Shown here: positions 17,155-25,981 of the stretch, one piece after another
Layout: every line of letters begins with the position of its first letter
How positions within the stretch are numbered: position 1 is the first letter of the stretch
Assembly: GCF_902364365.1 (NCBI RefSeq)
Contig: NZ_CABJDN010000017.1
Coordinates: 1-34,334 of the forward strand
Direction: 5' to 3'
Length of the DNA stretch: 34,334 bases
Source of the DNA: Bacteroides intestinalis
GTDB taxonomy: Bacteria; Bacteroidota; Bacteroidia; Bacteroidales; Bacteroidaceae
Position numbers and translations under genes: made by a program
The notes under the pieces: generated by a model
Database searches by the model: none
Seen by the model: the letters and a program-made list of their open reading frames with translations, nothing else
What the model was told of the DNA's origin: nothing

Positions 17155-20112
17155 ATGAGAATTTTTAAATGTATTTTATTAGGAGGTATGTTTCTGCTGA
17201 GTTCCTCGGCAGCACTGGCTCAGGTTTCGCTATCACAGAATAGTAGCGGATCCAACGTGTTTAGTCTCGTTGGCAAGAAGGATAAAGCCTGCGTGTACTA
17301 TGACGCAAAAGACTTTGAAGTTGTAAAGACTACGGCAGGACTATTTGCAAATGATGTGAAAGAGGTGAGTGGACAGCTTTTGGGCGTTGCTACTACCAAA
17401 GAAGCACCTCAAAAGAACTGTATTATCATAGGCACCTTGGGTCATAATGAGTGGATCGACCAAATGGTTGCAAAGAAGAAACTGGATGTAGAACCTTTGA
17501 AGAATCGTTGGGAAAGCTATCTGGTACAGCTTGTGCGCAATCCGCTTCCGGGTGTGGACAAGGCGTTGGTAATTGTAGGTAGCGACCGCAGAGGCGCTGC
17601 TTACGGACTGCTTTCTGTATCGAGAACTATCGGTGTGTCTCCCTGGTACTGGTGGGCGGATGCTCCTATTATCAAGAAGGATCAGTTGAACCTGAAAGTA
17701 GACAAGTATATTTCTAAAGAGCCTACAGTGAAGTACAGAGGTATCTTCATCAATGACGAAGACTGGGGACTTTACCGTTGGTCAAGAGATAACTTTGAGA
17801 AGGAAGTAGGAAACTTCGGCCCCCGGACTTATGCCAAGGTTTGTGAGCTTTTGCTCCGTCTTCAGGCCAACTATTTGTGTCCGGCTATGCACGATGCATC
17901 TATGGCATTCCATCGCATTCCTGAGAATAGAGTGGTTGCAGACCGCTTTGCTATCCTTATGGGAGCTTCCCACTGCGAACCGTTATTGTTTAATACGGCA
18001 AGTGAATGGAAACGGGATAAGATGGGCGAATGGGATTACATCAATAATAAAAAAGGTGTAGACAGTGTGCTCAATGTTCGTGTGAAGGAATGTGCTCCTT
18101 TTGAAAATGTATATACACTGGCATTGCGCGGACTGCATGACAGAGCCATGAACGCAAGCAATGATATGGGTGATAGAAAGGATATGCTTCAGGAAGCTCT
18201 GATGGCGCAAAGACAGATGTTGATCAATGCAATCGGTAAACCGGGAGAAGAAATTCCCCAGGCATTTACTCCTTATAAAGAGGTGTTGGATGTATATGAT
18301 GAAGGTCTGGAACTTCCGGATGATGTAACTATCATTTGGCCGGATGATAACTACGGTTATATGAAACGTCTGAGCAGCCCGAAAGAACAGAAACGTTCGG
18401 GGCGTTCGGGTGTATATTACCACTCTTCTTATCTTGGCAAGCCTCACGATCACCTTTGGATGAATACGGTTTCTCCTACATTGATGTACGAAGAACTTCG
18501 TAAAGCCTACGATGCAACAGCCGACCGCATCTGGTTGCTGAATGCCGGTGATATTAAGTCATGTGAATTCGCAGTGGATTACTTCCTGACAATGGCTTTC
18601 GATATTGATGCTTTCAACTTTGAAAGAGCAGCCAATTATCGTACAGAATGGTTGTGTAGTATGTTGGGCGACCAATACCGTAATGAATATCAGGATGTAG
18701 TCAATTCTTTCTATAAGCTGGCTTTTGCACGTAAACCCGAATTCATGGGATGGGGCTACCAGTGGACGACTGATAAACATGGGAGAGAACGGAATACGGA
18801 TACAGACTTTTCACTGACCAACTATCGTGAAGTAGACAACCGTCTGAGCGAATACCGCCGTATTGGAGGTATCGTAGAGAATATTCTGAATAATATGTCC
18901 GATGAGAAACAGAAAGCATGTTTCTATCAGTCATTATATTATCCGGTAAAGGGATGCGAATTGTTGAACAGAATGGTACTGGACGGACAAAGAAACCGTT
19001 GGTATGCTATTCAGCAAAGAGCCTCGGCTAAGGATTTGGAGAAATCAGCAAAAGCTTGTTATGACAGTCTGGAAGTTATAACCAAAGGCTATAACTCACT
19101 GCTTGACGGTAAATGGAATCATGTGATGACCATGAAGCAAGGATTTGCAGCTGCTTATTTTGAACTTCCGAAGTTGCGAGATGTTGAACTGGCTCCTGCA
19201 GCTTCCCTGGGTGTAATGGCCGAGGGTGAGGCTGTGTTGAAAGGTCTGCAAAGTTTCCATTCATTGCCTTGTTTCAATACTTACCTGCGTCAGTCTTACT
19301 ATGTAGATGTATTCAATAAAGGTGCTGCTCCGTTGAAATGGAAAACATCTGTAACAAACGATTGGATTTTGGTAAACAAGAAATCCGGAGAGACAGCTAC
19401 CGAAGAGCGTATTGAAGTTTCCATCGACTGGGCAAAGGTTCCGGCTGGTGAGAGAATCCTTGGTACATTGGATATTATGTCCGACCGTGGTGAGAAAGAG
19501 AGTGTTTATATCTCCGTCTTTAATCCTACATCTCCTTCATTGGCCGAAATGGATACTTTGTTTGTAGAGAACAATGGATATGTTGCGATGGATGCGGCAA
19601 GTTTCCACCGTAAAGTAGAGAATGATGATATTAAGATGATTGTGATTCCGAACCTGGGATTTGAGAATACAGCTGTTCAGTTGGGTAATCCTATGGCAAA
19701 GGCACAGCGTACGGCAGGACGTAATACACCGCGTCTGGAATATGATTTTTATACTTTTGAACAGGGATCGGTGGATGTTTACACCTATGTACTTCCTACC
19801 TTCCCCATAAGCAAGGATAGAGGATATGCCGGACATGAAGCAACCAACGTTGAGACCAAATATGGCGTATGTATTGATGAAGGGCCTGTTATGACTCCGT
19901 CTACTTCTTCCTTTGAATATGCTCAGATCTGGTATGAGAGCGTATTGAAGAATTGCAGAATCAATAAGACCACCCTTCATATAGACAAGCCGGGCAAGCA
20001 TACAGTGAAAATCATCTGTGGAGATGCCGGAACCGTTTTGCAGAAAGTTGTATTGGACTTTGGTGGTATGAAGCGTTCTTATATGGGACCGCAACCTACC
20101 AGAAAGGAATAA
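17155..20112 (+). CDS. GH115 alpha-glucuronidase
   Basis: A 985-residue exported protein with signal peptide ending ALAQ and the whole GH115 layout: an N-terminal alpha/beta domain with GSDRRGAAYGLLSVSR, then a TIM-barrel with KYRGIFINDEDWGL, MHDAS, ASHCEPLL, LRGLHD, WPDDNYGYMKRL, YYHSSYLGKPHDHLW and DIKSCEFAVDYFLTMAFD, followed by helical and C-terminal beta domains. Known members remove (4-O-methyl-)glucuronic acid alpha-1,2-linked to xylose, and some act on other glucuronosyl side chains. No xylanase or xylosidase of the usual xylan set is nearby, so glucuronoxylan is not a safe guess. It would take the saturated uronic acids that GH105 cannot. It closes the first compact gene run; a 240-base gap follows. 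Confidence 0.92.
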   Translation: MRIFKCILLGGMFLLSSSAALAQVSLSQNSSGSNVFSLVGKKDKACVYYDAKDFEVVKTTAGLFANDVKEVSGQLLGVATTKEAPQKNCIIIGTLGHNEWIDQMVAKKKLDVEPLKNRWESYLVQLVRNPLPGVDKALVIVGSDRRGAAYGLLSVSRTIGVSPWYWWADAPIIKKDQLNLKVDKYISKEPTVKYRGIFINDEDWGLYRWSRDNFEKEVGNFGPRTYAKVCELLLRLQANYLCPAMHDASMAFHRIPENRVVADRFAILMGASHCEPLLFNTASEWKRDKMGEWDYINNKKGVDSVLNVRVKECAPFENVYTLALRGLHDRAMNASNDMGDRKDMLQEALMAQRQMLINAIGKPGEEIPQAFTPYKEVLDVYDEGLELPDDVTIIWPDDNYGYMKRLSSPKEQKRSGRSGVYYHSSYLGKPHDHLWMNTVSPTLMYEELRKAYDATADRIWLLNAGDIKSCEFAVDYFLTMAFDIDAFNFERAANYRTEWLCSMLGDQYRNEYQDVVNSFYKLAFARKPEFMGWGYQWTTDKHGRERNTDTDFSLTNYREVDNRLSEYRRIGGIVENILNNMSDEKQKACFYQSLYYPVKGCELLNRMVLDGQRNRWYAIQQRASAKDLEKSAKACYDSLEVITKGYNSLLDGKWNHVMTMKQGFAAAYFELPKLRDVELAPAASLGVMAEGEAVLKGLQSFHSLPCFNTYLRQSYYVDVFNKGAAPLKWKTSVTNDWILVNKKSGETATEERIEVSIDWAKVPAGERILGTLDIMSDRGEKESVYISVFNPTSPSLAEMDTLFVENNGYVAMDAASFHRKVENDDIKMIVIPNLGFENTAVQLGNPMAKAQRTAGRNTPRLEYDFYTFEQGSVDVYTYVLPTFPISKDRGYAGHEATNVETKYGVCIDEGPVMTPSTSSFEYAQIWYESVLKNCRINKTTLHIDKPGKHTVKIICGDAGTVLQKVVLDFGGMKRSYMGPQPTRKE

Positions 20113-20137
20113 AGCTCTGTTCGTAGGATACTAACAC

Positions 20138-20163
20138 CTTTCCCTTAAATCATTAAGGGAAAG
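20138..20163 (+). terminator. Hairpin after GH115
   Basis: A perfect 11-bp inverted repeat (20138-20148, 20153-20163) with a 4-base loop, atca, begins 26 bases after the GH115 stop. No T-tract follows, so it may protect the 3' end of the message or pause polymerase rather than terminate fully. Confidence 0.5.
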
Positions 20164-20190
20164 CATTCTCAACAGTAAGTCCAAGAGATC

Positions 20191-20232
20191 AAAACATCCG
20201 GATGTTTTTGCCTAAAAACACCCGGGTGTTTT
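20191..20232. promoter_or_regulatory. Twin 18-bp palindromes in the GH115-GH31 gap
   Basis: AAAACATCCGGATGTTTT (20191-20208) and AAAACACCCGGGTGTTTT (20215-20232) are each perfect palindromes, differ only in the centre, and start 24 bases apart. Each ends in a T-tract. They could be tandem small terminators or a two-site operator. Downstream, ttaagcctta is repeated (starts 20238 and 20283), and TAAGTTTA at about 20319 is a one-mismatch -7 box before GH31. Confidence 0.55.
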
Positions 20233-20352
20233 CTATATTAAGCCTTAATCTTTTATAGACTAAGGTTTATTGTTTTACAGGTTAAGCCTTATTGGTCTAC
20301 CTCCTGAATAAGGGGGTACTAAGTTTAGAAACCTATTAATATCAATATTACT

Positions 20353-22896
20353 ATGATGAAAAAGTTAATACTTGCCTTTTGTATGTTGCAGAGTATCTTA
20401 TTTTCGTTGGGAGCTCAGGATATGCATCAAAACATAGCATATGCTGACAATAATGTGCGCTTTACGGTTATCTCAGATGGAACACTCCGTTTGGAGTATG
20501 CTCCGGATGGCAAATTTGTAGATAACAAATCTTTTGTTGCGGTGAACCGCCTTTATCCGGATGTAGACTACAAGCTAAAGTCAAAAGGGGCGTGGATTGA
20601 AATAACGACCTCTAAAATGAGGATGCGTTATAAAAAAGACAGTGGTCAGTTTACCGGAGATAATCTGATGATTGAAGCGGTGAAAGGGACATTTCCATTC
20701 ACTTGGAAGCCCGGAGTGCAGCAAAAAGGAAATCTGAAAGGTACTTACCGCACTCTGGACGGAATGGATGGTGAAACGCAAACTCAAACTTGGGTGGCTG
20801 ATACCAAGAAAGGGGAACAACTGAAATTGGAAGACGGTTTGTTGGCTACTGACGGTTGGTCTTTTATTGATGATTCACAAGGACTTCTGTTCGATAACGA
20901 TCCGGATTGGGAGTGGGCGAAAGAACGTCCCTCCAATGGAGGACAGGACTGGTATTTCATGGCTTACGGGCATGATTACAAGCAAGCTCTGAAAGACTAC
21001 ACTCTCTTTGCTGGTAAGATGCCGTTGCCTCCCCGTTATGCGTTTGGCTATTGGTGGTCGCGCTATTGGTTGTATTCTGATAAAGAGTTCCGTAACCTAA
21101 TTGATAATTTTAATACTTATCAGATTCCTTTGGATGTGTTGGTAGTAGATATGGACTGGCATTATACTGAGAAGGGTAAAGGAGGCTGGACCGGTTGGAC
21201 TTGGAACAGGGATTTATTTCCGAATCCCCAAGGTTTCCTGAAATATCTGAAACAAAATGACCTGAAAATTACTCTCAATCTGCATCCGGCAGACGGAGTG
21301 GCTGCTTACGAAGAAAACTATACGGAGATGGCGAAAGACATGGGTGTAGATACTGAGACGAAGAAGACGATCCCTTGGGTTAATTCCGATAAAAAGTTCA
21401 TCCGGAATATGTTTAAGAATATACTGGGCCCGATGGAGAAAGATGGAGTAGACTTCTGGTGGCTGGACTGGCAGCAGGGAATGTTTGACCCGAAGATGAA
21501 GAACCTGAGTAATACATGGTGGATCAATTACGCATTCTTTAGTGATATGGAAAAGCGCCGGGAGACTCGCCCCATGTTATATCACCGTTGGGGAGGATTA
21601 GGAAACCATCGTTATCAGGTAGGCTTTTCCGGTGATGCAGTGATCTCTTGGAAATCATTGGACTTTCAGCCTTATTTCAATTCTACTGCCTCTAATGTGT
21701 TGTATGGCTATTGGAGCCATGACTTAGGAGGACATATCGGTAGTCAGATAGATCCCGAAATGTACACCCGTTGGTTACAATTCGGAGCATTAAGTCCGAT
21801 TATGCGTACGCACTCTCAGAAAGGGGCTAAATTGAATAAAGAACCTTGGGTATTCAACAAGGAATATTGTGACATCATTCGTGAAACGATTCGCCAACGC
21901 TATGTGATGGCTCCTTATATTTATACGATGGCCCGCAAGGGGTATGATGACGGAATTTCACTTTGCCGCCCCATGTATTATGATTATCCGGAGAATAAGG
22001 AAGCTTATGAGTTCCGGAATGAATACATGTTCGGAGATGATGTGCTGGTTATGCCGGTCACTGCTCCGGTTGAGAATGGCTATGCACAGGTGCGTGTATG
22101 GTTGCCGGAGGGAGAATGGTATGAATGGCATACAGGTGCTCTGCTGAAAGGGAATCAGATTGTGGAACGCTCTTTTGCTGTTGATGAATATCCGATTTAT
22201 ATAAAGGCAGGTGCCATATTGCCCATGTATCTGGATAATGTGATGAATCTGAATGGTAATGACGAAGAGGTGGCAGTAACGGTTTTCCCCGGTGGAGGCG
22301 ATACTGCTGAGTTCAAGTTGTACGAAGATAATGGTAATGATAAGAATTATGCATCCGAATATGCTGTGACTAAGTTGAGTTCTGTCCGCAATGGTAATGA
22401 ACAAACGCTTGTGATAGGTAAACGTGAGGGTGCTTATAAGGATATGCCTCTTGTCCGCCCGTTTAAGGTGAAGGTGCTTTCTTCTCTCATCCCCCAGTCT
22501 GTTACGGTGAATGGGCATCTGGCTAAATACCAGTACTCAGGTGAAGATTTTGCCCTTTTGATCGATATTCCTGCTCAGGCTTGCGATCAGGAAAAGGTGG
22601 TTAAAATCGTTTATCCGTCTGAAAAGGTCGATATGAACGGACTTCTTGGAGCATCCCGAAGAATAGCGAAGGGTATGGAACAACTGAAATATCGTAATTC
22701 GTACATTGTCTTTAAAGAAGAGTTTGGTAAAATGGGAAGTTTGAGTGAAGCAGTGACCTATGCTCCCTCCGAAATGCCCGCTTTGATCGCTGATTTCTGG
22801 AAAAGTTATAATAAACTGCCTGCAGTGTTGGAACGACAGGGAATGAAGAGTGATCTTGCAACATGGTTTTTGCAATCTGTTTGTTGGAGCAAGTGA
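20353..22896 (+). CDS. GH31 alpha-glycosidase
   Basis: An 847-residue exported GH31 enzyme (signal peptide ending LFSLGAQ). It has the N-terminal beta-sandwich, then a TIM-barrel with VDMDWHYTEKGKGGWTGWTWN, nucleophile D372 in FWWLDWQQG, acid/base D428 in FSGDAVISW and the late RTHSQKGA block, followed by the usual beta domains (MYGDDVLV-like block, WLPEGEWYEW). GH31 members are alpha-glucosidases, alpha-xylosidases, alpha-galactosidases and relatives; WLDWQQG does not settle which. About 90 residues after the last beta domain form a charged helical tail (about 750-847) not usual in the core family. The start may be either of two adjacent ATG codons. The next gene starts 14 bases later. Confidence 0.93.
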   Translation: MMKKLILAFCMLQSILFSLGAQDMHQNIAYADNNVRFTVISDGTLRLEYAPDGKFVDNKSFVAVNRLYPDVDYKLKSKGAWIEITTSKMRMRYKKDSGQFTGDNLMIEAVKGTFPFTWKPGVQQKGNLKGTYRTLDGMDGETQTQTWVADTKKGEQLKLEDGLLATDGWSFIDDSQGLLFDNDPDWEWAKERPSNGGQDWYFMAYGHDYKQALKDYTLFAGKMPLPPRYAFGYWWSRYWLYSDKEFRNLIDNFNTYQIPLDVLVVDMDWHYTEKGKGGWTGWTWNRDLFPNPQGFLKYLKQNDLKITLNLHPADGVAAYEENYTEMAKDMGVDTETKKTIPWVNSDKKFIRNMFKNILGPMEKDGVDFWWLDWQQGMFDPKMKNLSNTWWINYAFFSDMEKRRETRPMLYHRWGGLGNHRYQVGFSGDAVISWKSLDFQPYFNSTASNVLYGYWSHDLGGHIGSQIDPEMYTRWLQFGALSPIMRTHSQKGAKLNKEPWVFNKEYCDIIRETIRQRYVMAPYIYTMARKGYDDGISLCRPMYYDYPENKEAYEFRNEYMFGDDVLVMPVTAPVENGYAQVRVWLPEGEWYEWHTGALLKGNQIVERSFAVDEYPIYIKAGAILPMYLDNVMNLNGNDEEVAVTVFPGGGDTAEFKLYEDNGNDKNYASEYAVTKLSSVRNGNEQTLVIGKREGAYKDMPLVRPFKVKVLSSLIPQSVTVNGHLAKYQYSGEDFALLIDIPAQACDQEKVVKIVYPSEKVDMNGLLGASRRIAKGMEQLKYRNSYIVFKEEFGKMGSLSEAVTYAPSEMPALIADFWKSYNKLPAVLERQGMKSDLATWFLQSVCWSK

Positions 22897-22910
22897 TAAA
22901 TAATAGATAG

Positions 22911-25646
22911 ATGAAACGATATTTGATGACATTTTTGGCCGTTTTCATGGCTTTTCACTGTATGGGGGCTTCTTTGCCCTCCCAGGTGGACAGCCATGAT
23001 ATAGCGTCTTTACATGCATGGGGACCTTATTCCAAACGCTATGCAGGCATCTCGCACATACCTGATATGAGTAAAGGAATACGTTTTGATTTCTCCGTGA
23101 TGCCCGGATATTACCGGAATCGCCAGTTGGTGCCGCATGTCCTGTTTGAATCGTCTTACTATCCATGGGAGATAAATCCGGAAGTGAATCGCATCACTTA
23201 CCGATATGAACTGGAGTGGAAGGACAAGGTTTATACGGATGTCACTTATTACGTGTTGGATGATAACCGCACACTGGTCGGAATACATTGTGTCAACAAT
23301 ACAGGGATGCCTCAGAATCTGGTTCTGAACCAGATGGCTTATATAGACTATCCTGAGACGTATCCGCAGGTAACTGCTACAGGAGCATCGCGGCTGCAAT
23401 GGTATAATGCCATTGATTATACGGAGAATGAACCTGTTCGGAAATCGCCTCAATACAGACTGGTATATGATGGGTGGCAGCGGAATGAAGAACGTAGCGC
23501 TTTGTCTCTTGATGGTTCGATTCTGGGGAGAGGCTTCGGTAGGAGCGAAGGTGACCGCCTGAGTTATCAGGTGAAGATCCTTCCGGATCAGGAAAACGGA
23601 GCCATAGGTATCCGATTTAAGGTAAAGAAGGGAGAGAACGTTGTACTACAGCTGAAAGGGCTGATAGAACAACCTGTTACTCTGAAAGGTACGGGAGAAT
23701 TCTCTTTCGTATCAGTTCCTTATCAGAATAAGAAGGCAGGAGAATACAAACTGGAACTTATTTCGGGTAGTACCGTTGAAATCGGTCTGGATGGATTCTT
23801 TATAGGCAGTGCGGATGATATCAGCAATGTAAATGTAGTCCGTACTCCGATACCTTTTACTCCTGCAATGGAAGTAGGTAAAAACAAGAAAGACTTCATC
23901 CTGAAGTACAAAGATTGTGAAAACTATTATGGGGTGGCTTGGAACCATCAGCATTCGGAAGTTCGGGAAATATTGAACGGTGAATTGGAATCTTTCTTCC
24001 GGAGAAAGGTGCACGATCATGTCTCGTCAAGGCTGGTTGGAGATAGGAAGTGGCACTATACGAATGCTTTTTTGCGTCCTGTCGTGCTGGAACCAGATTC
24101 TGAACAGACCATTTACATGTTGGTATGCACAGGAGATAAGGAACAGGTGCAACAAGAATTGCAGAGTTTCCATTCAACTCCGGATAAACTGATTGCGCAG
24201 GTTAAATCTACGGAAGATGCAAAGTCTAAGGATAAAGTGTTACCGGGCGGAGAGAAGTATCTTCTGGGAAGTCGTTTACTGCAAGCATCGCTTTTATCGA
24301 ATATCGTATATCCGGTTTATACGCAGAAAGAGTATATCAGGCATTTTACACCGGGCAAGAACTGGAATAGTCTTTATACTTGGGATTCCGGATTCATTGC
24401 ACTGGGACTGATTGATGTGGATCCGGCTAAGGCTTTCGAATGCATCAAGGCCTATACAACTCCGGTAGGGAGTGAATCGGCTTTTATTCATCATGGCACT
24501 CCATTGCCTATCCAGATGTATGCTTACGCTGATTTGTGGAACAATAGCCTGTCACGTGAGACCTTGGAATTCTTATATCCCCGACTGAAACAGTTCTTTA
24601 ACTTTATGGTTGGAAACGATCCTTACTCTACTACCCGGATGAAAGGTTCCGGTCTGCTTCGCACCTGGGATTATTTCTATAATTCCGGTGGATGGGACGA
24701 TTATCCGCCTCAGCATGCACGTGGGGGTAATAAACTGGTGACTCCTGTAGTTACTTCGGCTTATTACCTGCGGGCTGCGAAAATACTGCGCCTGGCGGCA
24801 AAAGAGTTGGGATTGAAAAAGGATATGAAAGAATATGAACAGGTAATCGAACGACTGTCGAATGCTTTACAAACCTACTCTTGGGACGAAGAAAGTGGAT
24901 ATTTTGGATATGTACTCCATGACTCCTTGGAGAACGCGAAGGAAATCTTACGGTATAAAGACCAGTCGAACTTCAACAAGGGGCTGGATGGAGTGACTCC
25001 TCTGACAGCAGGTATCTGTTCTCCGGTTCAGGTAGATCGGTTGGTGGGACATCTGTTTTCTCCCGATGAGTTATGGACAAAAGTAGGCATTTCAACGGTA
25101 GACCAGTCTGCACCTTATTATAAAGTAGATGGATATTGGAATGGTGCCGTATGGTTTCCCCATCAGTGGGTAATGTGGAAAACCCTTTTAGATTTAGGTA
25201 AGGGAGAAGAAGCCTATCGGGTGGCGCATACAGCCCTGGATAATTGGGAAAAGGAATGTGCAGCAAGCTATTTTACGTTCGAGCATTTCATTATCTCTTC
25301 GGGAAGAGGAGCGGGGTGGCACCAGTTTTCCGGACTTTCATCACCTATTTTGAATTGGTTTGCTGCCTATTATAAGCCGGGTAAAGTTTCTACCGGCTTT
25401 GAGGTATGGATTACGAAGAGCGAATTCAATGACAATAATTCCGGATATAAGGCTGATATCTCTTTTGACGATTCGACAAAGGCCCATGAGCGTTGTATGA
25501 TTGTCTGCATGGATGCAGGATATAAGTATGAAGTATTGTTCAATGGTAAGTCTGTTAAATCCAGATCTGGCCATCCCGGAATGTTAGAAATCACATTACC
25601 GGCTACTAATAAAACCGGTGAACTTATAATTCGGGCTCTTAATTAG
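22911..25646 (+). CDS. GH63/GH37-like (alpha/alpha)6 glycosidase
   Basis: A 911-residue exported protein. A signal peptide (ending about FHCMGA) is followed by a large beta-rich N-terminal region (to about 420) and an (alpha/alpha)6 domain resembling GH63/GH37: YTWDSGFIALG, GGWDDYPPQ with D596/D597 as the likely proton donor region, WNGAVWFPHQW, and E791 in FTFEHFIISSGRG as the likely base. A short C-terminal beta domain closes it. Family members invert alpha-glucosidic or similar linkages, but PUL members have varied or unknown specificity. It forms a pair with GH31 and is closed by the terminator at 25707. The fold call is good; the exact family and substrate are uncertain. Confidence 0.75.
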   Translation: MKRYLMTFLAVFMAFHCMGASLPSQVDSHDIASLHAWGPYSKRYAGISHIPDMSKGIRFDFSVMPGYYRNRQLVPHVLFESSYYPWEINPEVNRITYRYELEWKDKVYTDVTYYVLDDNRTLVGIHCVNNTGMPQNLVLNQMAYIDYPETYPQVTATGASRLQWYNAIDYTENEPVRKSPQYRLVYDGWQRNEERSALSLDGSILGRGFGRSEGDRLSYQVKILPDQENGAIGIRFKVKKGENVVLQLKGLIEQPVTLKGTGEFSFVSVPYQNKKAGEYKLELISGSTVEIGLDGFFIGSADDISNVNVVRTPIPFTPAMEVGKNKKDFILKYKDCENYYGVAWNHQHSEVREILNGELESFFRRKVHDHVSSRLVGDRKWHYTNAFLRPVVLEPDSEQTIYMLVCTGDKEQVQQELQSFHSTPDKLIAQVKSTEDAKSKDKVLPGGEKYLLGSRLLQASLLSNIVYPVYTQKEYIRHFTPGKNWNSLYTWDSGFIALGLIDVDPAKAFECIKAYTTPVGSESAFIHHGTPLPIQMYAYADLWNNSLSRETLEFLYPRLKQFFNFMVGNDPYSTTRMKGSGLLRTWDYFYNSGGWDDYPPQHARGGNKLVTPVVTSAYYLRAAKILRLAAKELGLKKDMKEYEQVIERLSNALQTYSWDEESGYFGYVLHDSLENAKEILRYKDQSNFNKGLDGVTPLTAGICSPVQVDRLVGHLFSPDELWTKVGISTVDQSAPYYKVDGYWNGAVWFPHQWVMWKTLLDLGKGEEAYRVAHTALDNWEKECAASYFTFEHFIISSGRGAGWHQFSGLSSPILNWFAAYYKPGKVSTGFEVWITKSEFNDNNSGYKADISFDDSTKAHERCMIVCMDAGYKYEVLFNGKSVKSRSGHPGMLEITLPATNKTGELIIRALN

Positions 25647-25706
25647 AGTTGTTCATAAGAGCATTATTTTCTTTCATATTCAATATTAACCTTTGTGAGG
25701 TATAAG

Positions 25707-25740
25707 ATGCCCATTTCGCACACGGTGAAATGGGCATTTT
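25707..25740 (+). terminator. Terminator after the enzyme genes
   Basis: An 11-bp perfect stem (25707-25717, 25727-25737) with a 9-base loop is followed by a T-run to 25740. It lies 60 bases after the GH63-like stop and separates the enzyme genes from the susC unit. The 335-base gap 25647-25981 otherwise holds the candidate operator, the susC promoter and an extra TAATTTTG at 25820 of unknown use. Confidence 0.8.
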
Positions 25741-25856
25741 GTGTTATCAGATTAAAACAGATCGATACATTTCATTACAAATGAAACTTTGCAAAATAAG
25801 ATATTTGTCTCATTACTGATAATTTTGTACCTACCACCGTTTTATAGCCTTCTGAC

Positions 25857-25896
25857 TGCGAAAATGAGACGTTTTTTCTCTTTTTAGAGATAACTT
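25857..25896 (+). promoter_or_regulatory. Candidate HTCS operator, susC operon
   Basis: This is the partner of 8883-8921: 22 of 27 ungapped bases match, and TGAGA starts exactly 58 bases before the -7 box in both. Here the second half also forms tctct-tttt-agaga (25877-25890). Shared sequence and spacing support one activator, probably the HTCS encoded at 4815, driving both operons. Confidence 0.6.
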
Positions 25897-25922
25897 TACC
25901 ACCTGTTATCTAATTGATTCTC

Positions 25923-25930
25923 TACTTTTG
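25923..25930 (+). promoter_or_regulatory. susC promoter -7 box
   Basis: TACTTTTG matches TAnnTTTG exactly and lies 51 bases before the chosen susC ATG. There is no clear -33 TTTG at normal spacing, as at 8949. Its overlap with an upstream in-frame ATG (25928) shows that ATG is not the real start. Confidence 0.65.
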
Positions 25931-25981
25931 TCGTGCTTTGAAGCACAAGGCAGTCTTTCAATTTTTTTAAAATTTAATATT

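Noticed and set aside
19537..20094. 185-residue open frame on the minus strand
   Set aside because: It is antisense to the C-terminal part of GH115 and has no signal, domain or promoter. It is a shadow of the real gene.
17155..20112. Reading the locus as a glucuronoxylan PUL because of GH115
   Set aside because: No GH10, GH30, GH67 or xylosidase set is present, and three GH105 genes and a sulfatase do not fit xylan.
20215..20245. A third copy of the HTCS operator before GH31 (gtgttttctatatt)
   Set aside because: Only a T-rich core resembles it; TGCGA and TGAGA are missing and the distance to the near -7 box is not 58 bases.
25820..25827. TAATTTTG as the main susC promoter
   Set aside because: It matches the -7 consensus, but it lies upstream of the shared element, whereas TACTTTTG at 25923 has the spacing conserved with the other operon.
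25928..25981. Upstream ATG of susC as the true start
   Set aside because: It overlaps the exact TACTTTTG -7 box and would place 18 residues before a normal signal peptide.
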